From Gemmatimonadaceae bacterium (lineage in GTDB: Bacteria > Gemmatimonadota > Gemmatimonadetes > Gemmatimonadales > Gemmatimonadaceae): a stretch of DNA of 36,851 nucleotides. Below the pieces are notes generated by a model. That model was not told where the DNA came from. It searched no databases and saw only the letters and a program-made list of their open reading frames with translations. Shown here piece after piece: positions 1-6,689 of the stretch; position 1 is the first letter of the stretch, and each line of letters begins with the position of its first letter. Made by a program: the position numbers and the translations under genes. The DNA is taken from contig JABFXC010000115.1 in NCBI GenBank assembly GCA_013361935.1, positions 1 through 36,851 of the forward strand, written 5' to 3'.

Positions 1-172
1 GAAGGAGGGCGACGAGGTCGCGCTCCTCGGATCGGCGACGCTGCAGCAGCAGCGCCAGGACCAGCAGGCGCGCATCCGCACGATGACCGCGGGGCCGCTG
101 TCGTCGGGCGGCGGTGGTGGCGGCGGGACGCGCGGTGGCGGCGCGCGCGGCGGCGGGGGCGGGAGGCCCTGA
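1..172 (+). CDS. C-terminal end of a probable membrane-fusion (MacA/HlyD-type) protein, partial
   Basis: The reading frame is open from base 2 to a TGA at 170-172 (56 codons visible); its start lies before the window. The visible part has a short conserved-looking stretch (EGDEVALLGS), a glutamine/arginine-rich segment (QQQRQDQQARIR) and a long glycine-rich tail with Arg and Thr. A 'G-D-E-V-A-L' stretch near the C-terminus fits the last beta-barrel domain of periplasmic adaptor subunits, and the next gene, starting 4 bases downstream, is a MacB/FtsX-type permease, so a MacA-like adaptor is the best guess. The assignment rests mainly on this neighbour. The glycine-rich tail is low complexity and says nothing about function. 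Confidence 0.45.
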   Translation, partial: KEGDEVALLGSATLQQQRQDQQARIRTMTAGPLSSGGGGGGGTRGGGARGGGGGRP

Positions 173-176
173 TCAT

Positions 177-1412
177 ATGCTCGGCGGACAGATGCTGATC
201 GGTGAGACGGTCGCGGTCGCGCTCAGCGCGCTGCGCGTCAACAAGCTGCGCTCCGTGCTGACGATGCTCGGCGTCGTCATCGGCGTCGCGGCGGTGGTGG
301 CGATGGTCGCGCTCGGGCGCGGCGCGCAGGAGTCGGTGAACAAGCGCATCGCGGCGCTCGGCACGACGCTGCTCACCGTCATTCCGGGGCAGGTGTTCGG
401 GCGCGGCGTCGCATCGGGGACCGATCGCGCCAAGCTGACCCTCGACGACGCGATCGCCCTCGAGGAGCGCGCGACGATCATCGCCGCCGTCGAGCCGGAG
501 ATGACGCAGAACCAGCAGATCCAGTACGTCAACAAGAACGCGAACACCCAGGTGATCGGGACGTCGTCGAACTATCCCGACGTGCGCAAGTACACCATCG
601 CCGTCGGCCGGATGTTCAGCGACGCGGAGGACCGCGCGCGCGCTCGCGTCGCCGTGCTCGGCGCGGCGATCCCCGACAACCTCGGCGTCGCGGATCCGGC
701 ATCGCTGGTCGGCGAGGACGTGCGCATCGGCGGACTGCTGTACAACGTCGTCGGCGTACTCGCGTCGAAGGGGCAGACGGGCGGCTTCCAGAACCCCGAC
801 GACCAGATCCTCATCCCGATCAACACGGCGCGCTTCCGCGCCTTCGGCACCGACCGGCTGCGCTCGATCAACGTGCTCGCGCCGACGGAGGCGAAGATCC
901 CGGAGACGATGGCCGAGATCCAGAAGATCCTCCGCCGCGAGCACCAGCTCCGCCCGGGCGCGAGCGACGACTTCCAGATCCGCAACCAGTCCGACTTCCT
1001 CTCGACGCTCGGCGAGACGACGCAGGTGTTCACGTACCTGCTGGCGGGGATCGCGGCGGTGAGCCAGCTCGTCGGCGGGATCGGGATCATGAACATCATG
1101 CTCGTGTCGGTGACCGAGCGGACGCGGGAGATCGGCGTGCGGAAGGCGCTCGGCGCGACGCGGGCGAACATCCTCCTGCAGTTTCTCATCGAGGCCGTGG
1201 TGCTCTGCATCCTCGGCGGGATCGGCGGGGTACTGCTCGGGGCCGGGGGGGCGATGGTGATGAGCCGCCTCGCGCAGTGGACGACGTCGGTCTCGGTGGC
1301 GAGCGTGGTGATCGCGCTGATATTCTCGGCGGGGGTCGGAATCCTCTTCGGCGTCTGGCCGGCGCGGCGCGCGGCAGCGCTGGATCCGATCATGGCGCTG
1401 CGATACGAATAG
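177..1412 (+). CDS. MacB/FtsX-type ABC transporter permease
   Basis: Inner-membrane permease subunit of a MacB-like ABC exporter (411 aa). The N-terminus carries the family's first helix after a basic stretch (RVNKLRSVLTMLGVVIGVAA, about residues 20-40), then a periplasmic domain of about 240 residues and three C-terminal helices. The family signature GIMNIMLVSVTERTREIGVR follows helix 2, and the protein ends in the typical PARRAAALDPIMALRYE. I chose ATG 177 because GGGAGG at 161-166 sits about ten bases upstream; ATG 192 is an alternative. It follows the adaptor fragment by 4 bases, so the two are probably cotranscribed. The ATP-binding subunit is not in the window and may lie upstream. MacA-MacB systems export peptides, lipids or drugs; the substrate here cannot be told. 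Confidence 0.88.
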   Translation: MLGGQMLIGETVAVALSALRVNKLRSVLTMLGVVIGVAAVVAMVALGRGAQESVNKRIAALGTTLLTVIPGQVFGRGVASGTDRAKLTLDDAIALEERATIIAAVEPEMTQNQQIQYVNKNANTQVIGTSSNYPDVRKYTIAVGRMFSDAEDRARARVAVLGAAIPDNLGVADPASLVGEDVRIGGLLYNVVGVLASKGQTGGFQNPDDQILIPINTARFRAFGTDRLRSINVLAPTEAKIPETMAEIQKILRREHQLRPGASDDFQIRNQSDFLSTLGETTQVFTYLLAGIAAVSQLVGGIGIMNIMLVSVTERTREIGVRKALGATRANILLQFLIEAVVLCILGGIGGVLLGAGGAMVMSRLAQWTTSVSVASVVIALIFSAGVGILFGVWPARRAAALDPIMALRYE

Positions 1413-1624
1413 AGCCACCTCGACGTGGGAGTGAACGTGGAGACGGGGGAGCGAGGGTGGGGCCGGGACGACGGGGGACGTGGGACGGGGGAGGGCTCCC
1501 GGCGCCACGTTCCATGTCGTCGCCGCATCCCCTGCTCGCTCCCCCGGTCCCGTGTCTACTTCCAGGTCGAAGCGGAATCCCCCGTCACCACGTCCACTTC
1601 GCCTCCATGCCGACGCGGGGTTGA
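1413..1624. repeat. Intergenic G-rich/C-rich imperfect palindrome
   Basis: No gene is seen here. The left part is a run of G-rich words (GACGGGGGA, ACGTGGGAC) and the right part its C-rich counterpart. GGGGGAGCGAG (1445-1455) is an exact inverted match to CTCGCTCCCCC (1535-1545), and GAACGTGG near 1433 is mirrored by CCACGTTC near 1505. The architecture resembles other spacers in this window. Confidence 0.5.
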
Positions 1625-2539
1625 GTGAATCGTAGACGCTTTATCGCCGCGGGGGGTGCCGCCGCGACGCTGCTCCTCGCCGACGCGGCGCTCGTCGAGC
1701 CGCGCCGGCTGACGGTCACTCGTCACCGCGTGCGCTCGCCCGGCGCCGCCGCGGACGAGCGCCGGGTGCGGATCGTCCAGCTCACCGATCTGCACCTCTC
1801 GCCGATCGGGCCCTTTCACGAGCGCATCGCGCGCGAGATCGCGCACGCCGATCCCCATCTGATCGTCATCACAGGCGACAGCATCGACCGCGACGACTCG
1901 AATCCTCGGCTCGACGATTTCCTCTCCCTGCTCGACCCGGGAACGCCAAAGCTGGCGACCTGGGGGAACTGGGAGCACTACCTGAAGATCGACCTGCGCA
2001 GCACCGCCGACGTCTTCGCGCGCCACGGCTGCCGCGTACTGAACAACGAGAGCGCGGTGATGCGGGTGAACGGGAAACGGCTGCTGGTGACGGGGCTCGA
2101 TTCCTCGCAGAGCGGATTCCCGGACATCGCGCGCGCGCTGCGCGGCGTCGAGCCGTCGCCGAACCATCTCGTGCTCGCGCACTGTCCGGTGCAGCGGGAC
2201 CATGTCGTGCGGTTCGTGTCGGGCGCAATGAGCTGCCCGGTGCCTTCAGGGGCCAGGGGCGAGGCGGAAGGGACGACGGCAACGACGGAAACGGCGGGCG
2301 GGCACTCGCTCACGCCGCACCGGCCGTCGCTCGTGCTCAGCGGCCATACGCACGGCGGGCAGGTGACGTTAGGCGGGTGGGCGCCGGTCACGCCGGCGGG
2401 GAGCGGGCCGTACGTCGCCGGGTGGTACCGCGACGCGAAGATCCCGCTCTACGTGTCGCGCGGGATCGGGGAGACGCTCGTGCCGGTGCGCTTCTTCGCG
2501 CCGCCGGAGATCGCGGTGTTCGAGTGGGAGATGGCGTGA
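1625..2539 (+). CDS. Tat-exported calcineurin-like metallophosphoesterase
   Basis: Predicted binuclear-metal phosphoesterase of the YaeI/YkuE type (304 aa). The N-terminus NRRRFIAAGG followed by a hydrophobic stretch is a twin-arginine (Tat) signal, so it should act outside the cytoplasm. Metal-binding motifs appear in order: DLH at residues 55-57, GD near 85, GNWE (a variant of the usual GNHE) near 116, a His in LAHCP, and GHTHGGQ near 240. Between the last two is an unusual low-complexity insert (GARGEAEGTTATTETAGG), longer than I expect for the family. The start is GTG at 1625; no in-frame ATG precedes the Tat motif. YaeI relatives act on UDP-diacylglucosamine or other phosphoesters; the substrate here is not deducible. 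Confidence 0.85.
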   Translation: MNRRRFIAAGGAAATLLLADAALVEPRRLTVTRHRVRSPGAAADERRVRIVQLTDLHLSPIGPFHERIAREIAHADPHLIVITGDSIDRDDSNPRLDDFLSLLDPGTPKLATWGNWEHYLKIDLRSTADVFARHGCRVLNNESAVMRVNGKRLLVTGLDSSQSGFPDIARALRGVEPSPNHLVLAHCPVQRDHVVRFVSGAMSCPVPSGARGEAEGTTATTETAGGHSLTPHRPSLVLSGHTHGGQVTLGGWAPVTPAGSGPYVAGWYRDAKIPLYVSRGIGETLVPVRFFAPPEIAVFEWEMA

Positions 2540-2607
2540 GAGCGGGCGATCACTGCACCAACGCCGTCCGCGAGGCCTGACTGCGCTTCACCGCCACCGG
2601 CCGCTCT

Positions 2608-3342
2608 TCAGTCGGGGACGATGAAGATGGTGAGGACCTTTCCATCCGCATCCGCGAACCCGCCACCCGCGTCGCCGAGCCAAGGCAGATAGAGCGCTCG
2701 CCCGAATCGATAGACCTCGACGGTGTCGGTCTCGAATCCCGAGCTGTGGCGCTCGTAGCCCTCGACGAATCGACGGCATTCGTCGCCGCTCAACGGGCGC
2801 ACGAACATTCGTACGAACGCCGCCGAATCCTTCGGGACGTCATATTCGATTCCCGTCTTTCCCATCATGGCCGGCTCCGCGGCGACGAATTCCAGATACG
2901 CCGCCGCCGCACGCTTGCGGGCAACTGCATCGCCGAGCGTGCACACCCAGTGACGCGGACGCGACCGGGCGATCGCGACGCGGGCGAGATGCCGTACCCG
3001 CTCGACGGAGTCGCGCCGATGCTGCCCCACGCGCCATTCCTCGAGCGCGACGACGATGCTGTCGCCGGGGCTGCCGGGTAGTCGCACGATGACCGGCGCG
3101 TAGCCGATGCGCCCGATCCACATGAAGCGCGCGCCGTCCGGCACTGTCATGAACGCGAAGCGCCCGTTGGCGTCCGCGTCGGCCTGCGCGAGACGCGGGG
3201 CCGAGCGGAGCGAATCCGCGAGCAACCCGACGCGCGCGAAGGGCAGCGGGCTGCCGTCGGTATTCGTCACCCGGCCTCGCACCGATTGCGCGTGCAGCGC
3301 GAGCGGAGCACAGAACGCAAGGAACATCGTCGCCCGCTTCAC
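2608..3342 (-). CDS. Small secreted protein with N-terminal carboxypeptidase-regulatory-like domain
   Basis: A 244-aa protein with a signal peptide (MKRATMFLAFCAPLALHAQ) and then a segment typical of carboxypeptidase-regulatory-like (CarboxypepD_reg) beta-sandwiches: VRGRVTNTDGSPLPFARVGL and a later NGRFAFMTVPDG. The rest is not recognised. The GTG start at 3342 overlaps the stop of the decarboxylase gene as GTGA, which indicates translational coupling; ATG 3327 would cut the basic n-region of the signal peptide and is less likely. It is the last gene of a three-gene minus-strand operon. Such domains in Gram-negative secreted proteins usually mediate surface or carbohydrate interactions; no catalytic residues are visible. 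Confidence 0.75.
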   Translation of the reverse strand: MKRATMFLAFCAPLALHAQSVRGRVTNTDGSPLPFARVGLLADSLRSAPRLAQADADANGRFAFMTVPDGARFMWIGRIGYAPVIVRLPGSPGDSIVVALEEWRVGQHRRDSVERVRHLARVAIARSRPRHWVCTLGDAVARKRAAAAYLEFVAAEPAMMGKTGIEYDVPKDSAAFVRMFVRPLSGDECRRFVEGYERHSSGFETDTVEVYRFGRALYLPWLGDAGGGFADADGKVLTIFIVPD

Positions 3343-4850
3343 GCCGCGGCCTCCCGCAGCAGCCGCCACGCCTGCGCGACGTGCCGCTCCTCCGTCCTGA
3401 TGTTCCCGATCGCCAGCCGCAGCACGTAGCGCCCGTTCAGCTTCGTGTGCGAGAGAAACACGCTGCCCGAGTCGTTCACGCGGTCCAGGATCCGCGTGTT
3501 GATCGTCTCGAGATTCCTCTCGCTCACGCCCTCCGGCGCATACCGGAAGCACACGGTCGAGAAGGGCACCGGCGCGACGACCTCCCAGCAGCGCGCGGCC
3601 TCCACCCAGCCCGCGAACGTCCGCGCGAGCGCGCAGTGCGCGCGAATCCGCTCGGCCAACCCCTCGGCGCCGAACGCGCGGATCACCATCCACAGCTTGA
3701 GCGCCCGGAAGCGGCGCCCGAGCTGGACGCCGTAGTCCATCAGGTTCTCCACCGGCGCCGCCTCGCGCGTGACGAGATACTCGGGCACCAGCGAGAAGGC
3801 GCGCTTCAGGATCTCCGGCCGCTTCACGTAGAGCGCCGAGCAGTCGATGGGGGTGAACAGCCACTTGTGCGGGTTCACGACGAAGGAGTCGGCGAGGTCG
3901 ACGCCGTCGAGAACGCCGCGCATCTCGGGGACGACGGCCGCGGTGCCGCCGTAGGCGCCGTCTATGTGCAGCCACGGCCGCGCGCTCGTACGGAGCTCCG
4001 GGTTCGCTCCGCTCCCCGTCGCGGCCACCTCGCGGATCACTCCCGCGATCTCCCGCACGGGATCGATGCTCGTCGTGCTCGTCGTCCCCACCGTCGCGAC
4101 GACGGCGAGAGGAAGCATGCCGCGCGCCAGATCCGCCGCGATCGCCTCGCGCAGGAGGTCGGGTCGCATCCGGAACTCCCCGTCCGCCGCGACGTGGACG
4201 ACGTTCTCGTGGCCGATGCCTAACGTTATCGCGCCCTTGTCCACGCTCGAGTGCGCGTGCTCGGAGCAGTAGACGCGGAGCACCGGAAGGTCGCCGCGGC
4301 CGGCCATCCCGCGCTCGCGCACATCCAACCCCGCCGCCTCGCGCGCCGCGGCGAGAGCGAGCATCGTCGAGATGGATGCCGTGTCGTTGATGTGGCCGTG
4401 CCAGTCGTCGGCGAGGCCAAGCAGCTGGCGCAGCCAGTCGAGCGCGCGCAGCTCGAGCTCCGTCGCCGCGGGCGACGTCCGCCAGAGCATCGCGTTGACG
4501 TTGAGCGCCGAGGCGAGCAGCTCGCCGAGTATCCCGGGCGCCGACGCGCTGATCGAGAAGTAGGCGAAGAATCCGGGATGGTTCCAGTGCGTGATGCCGG
4601 GAAGGATCTTCGTCTCGAAGTCGGCGAGGATCGCGTCGAGTCGCTCGCCGCGCGCGGGTGGCGATAGCGGAAGGGAGGCGGCGATGTCGCCAGGCTTCAC
4701 TCGCGCGAGCACCGGATAGCGCTCGGGGTTCGCGAGAAACTCCCCGATCCACTCGACGAGCCGCTTCCCGTACTCGACGAACGCCTCCGGCGCGAGATCC
4801 GCTGACCCCCGACCCCCGGCCGCCGACCCCCTCTCGCCGACCTCGGTCAC
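3339..4850 (-). CDS. PLP-dependent aromatic-L-amino-acid/group II decarboxylase
   Basis: A 503-aa pyridoxal-phosphate decarboxylase of the Ddc/TyrDC/GAD group II family. Visible landmarks: HPGFFAYF in the N-terminal substrate region, HSSVDKG, the cofactor aspartate in WLHIDGAYGG, and the Schiff-base lysine K329 in NPHKWLF. Length fits the family. The start is GTG 4850, overlapping the M20 peptidase stop as GTGA; no in-frame ATG is available before the conserved region. The first ~16 residues (VGERGSAAGGRGS) are encoded by a C-rich word stretch (GACCCCCGACCCCCGG at 4804-4819) of the kind seen in the spacers, so this N-terminus may have been gained from a repeat. It probably decarboxylates an aromatic amino acid or a relative; the exact substrate cannot be read from the sequence. 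Confidence 0.88.
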   Translation of the reverse strand: MTEVGERGSAAGGRGSADLAPEAFVEYGKRLVEWIGEFLANPERYPVLARVKPGDIAASLPLSPPARGERLDAILADFETKILPGITHWNHPGFFAYFSISASAPGILGELLASALNVNAMLWRTSPAATELELRALDWLRQLLGLADDWHGHINDTASISTMLALAAAREAAGLDVRERGMAGRGDLPVLRVYCSEHAHSSVDKGAITLGIGHENVVHVAADGEFRMRPDLLREAIAADLARGMLPLAVVATVGTTSTTSIDPVREIAGVIREVAATGSGANPELRTSARPWLHIDGAYGGTAAVVPEMRGVLDGVDLADSFVVNPHKWLFTPIDCSALYVKRPEILKRAFSLVPEYLVTREAAPVENLMDYGVQLGRRFRALKLWMVIRAFGAEGLAERIRAHCALARTFAGWVEAARCWEVVAPVPFSTVCFRYAPEGVSERNLETINTRILDRVNDSGSVFLSHTKLNGRYVLRLAIGNIRTEERHVAQAWRLLREAAA

Positions 4851-6247
4851 TGAGCGTAGCGCAGGATGTCGTAGAGGAAGTGCACCCCGAAGCCCGCGTT
4901 CTGCACCGAGATGCGCTCGTCGTTCCCGTGCACGCCCTTCTGCGCGTCGGCGGCGTCGGTCATGAAGGGGTCGAACCCGTAGGTCACGATCCCGAGCTTC
5001 CGGTACGTGGGCCGGTCGGTCGCGCCGGTGAGCATCGGCGTCGTCACGATCGCCTTCGGATCGCGGTCGTGCGCCGCGCGCTCGATCGCCCGGAAGAGAT
5101 CGGTCTCGGTCGGGCTCTCGAGCGGCGTCTTCGGCTGCAGGTCGGTGCTGAAGTGCACCGAGCTGTCGTTCACGATTCGCTTCAGCGTCGCGAGGAACGC
5201 GGCGGGATCCTGATCGGGAAGGAGACGAATGTCGAGCTTCGCCGTCGCCTCGGGCGGGATCACGTTCGTCTTGTTCGACCCCTGCAGCCCGGTGAGGGAG
5301 ATGGTGTTGCGGAGGATCGCGTTCCAGTAGACGTCGTTCGTGATCCACGCCTTCGCCCGCGGGTTCTTCACCGCGGTCGCGACGTCCGACAGCCAGCGCC
5401 GCTGCTCCCCCGCGTACATCGGCGCGATGTCGCGGAAGTACTTCGCGACTCCCGGCGTCACGTGGATCGGCGTCTCGTAGTCGGCGATCTTCGCCAGCGC
5501 GCGCACGAGCTTCGGCACGGGGTTCTGCTTCGTCGGACGCGAGCCGTGCGAGGGCGTCCCCTTCACGGTGACGCTCTGCCAGAAGGTACGCTTCTCGGCG
5601 ACGCCGACGCCCCAGTACCTGAGCTTCCCGTTCTCGACCGCGTTGTCGCCGCCCTCGGTGATGAGGAACTCGACGTCCTTCAGCAGATCGGGATGCTTCT
5701 CGACGAACTGGATCGCGCCCGTCGAGCCCAGCTCCTCGTCGGCGTTGCCGATGAAGACGATGTCGCGATTGAGCTGCACTCCGCTCCGCTTGAGCAGCAG
5801 CATCGCCATGAGGTGGGCGATCCCCTCGCTCTTCATGTCGAGCGCGCCGCGGCCGTAGATGTACCCGTCGACGATCTGGCCACCAAACGGATCCTGGGTC
5901 CAGTACGAGGGAGTCGCGGGGACGACGTCCATGTGATGCACGAGGGCGATCGCCTTCTTGCTCCCGTTCCCCTTGAGCCGCGCGTAGAAGTTCGCCCTGC
6001 CGGCGCCGAGCGAGACGGTGTCGAGGATCTGCGTCTCGAAGCCTTCCTTCTCGAGAACTCCCTTGAGCCAGAGCGCGGTCTGCAGCTCGTTGCCGGGCGG
6101 GTTCGTGGTGTTGATGCGGAAGTACTCCTGCATCAACCGCACGGTCTCGTCGCGCGTGGCGTTCCAGTCGATGGGCGCGGACTGCTGCGAGGAGAGAAGC
6201 GCGGGGGCGGCGGCGAGCGCGAGAGCGAGAAGAGCGGTGCGGCGCAT
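4847..6247 (-). CDS. Secreted M20-family zinc metallopeptidase
   Basis: A 466-aa aminoacylase/dipeptidase-type peptidase (M20). The N-terminus MRRTALLALALAAAPALLSS is a signal peptide, so it is periplasmic or secreted. Metal-site motifs are intact: HHMD near residue 103, YGRGALDMKS near 132 (bridging Asp), the catalytic and metal pair DEELGS near 167, and a C-terminal HGNDER that supplies the last His. A dimerisation ('lid') domain lies between about 210 and 330. ATG 6247 was chosen because it starts the signal peptide; the frame is open further upstream but that stretch has no such start. It is the first gene of an operon with the decarboxylase and the small secreted protein. A plausible but unproven logic is release of amino acids by the peptidase followed by their decarboxylation. 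Confidence 0.88.
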   Translation of the reverse strand: MRRTALLALALAAAPALLSSQQSAPIDWNATRDETVRLMQEYFRINTTNPPGNELQTALWLKGVLEKEGFETQILDTVSLGAGRANFYARLKGNGSKKAIALVHHMDVVPATPSYWTQDPFGGQIVDGYIYGRGALDMKSEGIAHLMAMLLLKRSGVQLNRDIVFIGNADEELGSTGAIQFVEKHPDLLKDVEFLITEGGDNAVENGKLRYWGVGVAEKRTFWQSVTVKGTPSHGSRPTKQNPVPKLVRALAKIADYETPIHVTPGVAKYFRDIAPMYAGEQRRWLSDVATAVKNPRAKAWITNDVYWNAILRNTISLTGLQGSNKTNVIPPEATAKLDIRLLPDQDPAAFLATLKRIVNDSSVHFSTDLQPKTPLESPTETDLFRAIERAAHDRDPKAIVTTPMLTGATDRPTYRKLGIVTYGFDPFMTDAADAQKGVHGNDERISVQNAGFGVHFLYDILRYAQ

Positions 6248-6337
6248 GTCTGGGCGAGGGAGGAGGGAAGGGAAATCAGGGCGCGGGGCAGAGGGCGCGC
6301 AAGGTTGGGCGTTGGCCCGGATCGCGGTGCCGTTCGA

Positions 6338-6604
6338 GGGTGGCATCGGATCGCTCCGTGTGGCGGGTGGGCTCCTCGCCGCAACGGGCCGCTTGCCCCT
6401 GCTGCAGTCGAATCACGAAGGGCACGAAGGTACACGAAGATGTTGCTGACGCACCCTTCGTGGTCCTTCGTGTACTTCGTGTCGCAATAGCTGTTGCCAC
6501 GGCAAGCAGCCGGGGGGAGAAAGGCACACAGCTTCGGAGAAAGAAGCGCTCACGTCGAGCGGTGGTCTCCGCCGAAACGAGCTCGGAGCGATCCGATGCC
6601 CCCC
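6338..6604. mobile_element. MITE-like non-autonomous element, copy 1
   Basis: About 267 bp bounded by a perfect 17-bp terminal inverted repeat: GGCATCGGATCGCTCCG (6342-6358) and its complement at 6584-6600, with a further GGG/CCC outside. The interior has a stem built from CACGAAG words: TCACGAAGGGCACGAAGG starting near 6413, facing CCTTCGTG words up to about 6483. It has no coding capacity. A homologous copy lies at 27872-28101; the outer ~55 bp on the left match at roughly 80%. It sits between two divergent genes (peptidase and outer-membrane protein), so it may carry or disturb their promoters. No target-site duplication was recognised. It could instead be a REP/BIME-type palindromic unit. 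Confidence 0.7.
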
Positions 6605-6689
6605 CGGACAGCGAATGTCTCCATCCCCCGCAGATCCGGAAACCTCCCCCCGCGCCTCGCGTACTATCGGGATCCCCTCCAGCCTTCCC

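Noticed and set aside
2539..2607. Possible terminator between the convergent phosphoesterase and secreted-protein genes
   Set aside because: AGAGCGG (2539-2545) and CCGCTCT (2601-2607) are complementary, but the loop is over 50 bases and no T run is present.
4658..6490. Long open frame on + opposite the peptidase and decarboxylase genes
   Set aside because: It has Arg/Asp-rich low-complexity sequence and no domain; the minus-strand genes show intact catalytic motifs. It is a GC-rich shadow.
6615..6689. Upstream ATG for the outer-membrane barrel gene
   Set aside because: It adds a Pro/Ser-rich stretch before a good signal peptide, so ATG 6690 is preferred.
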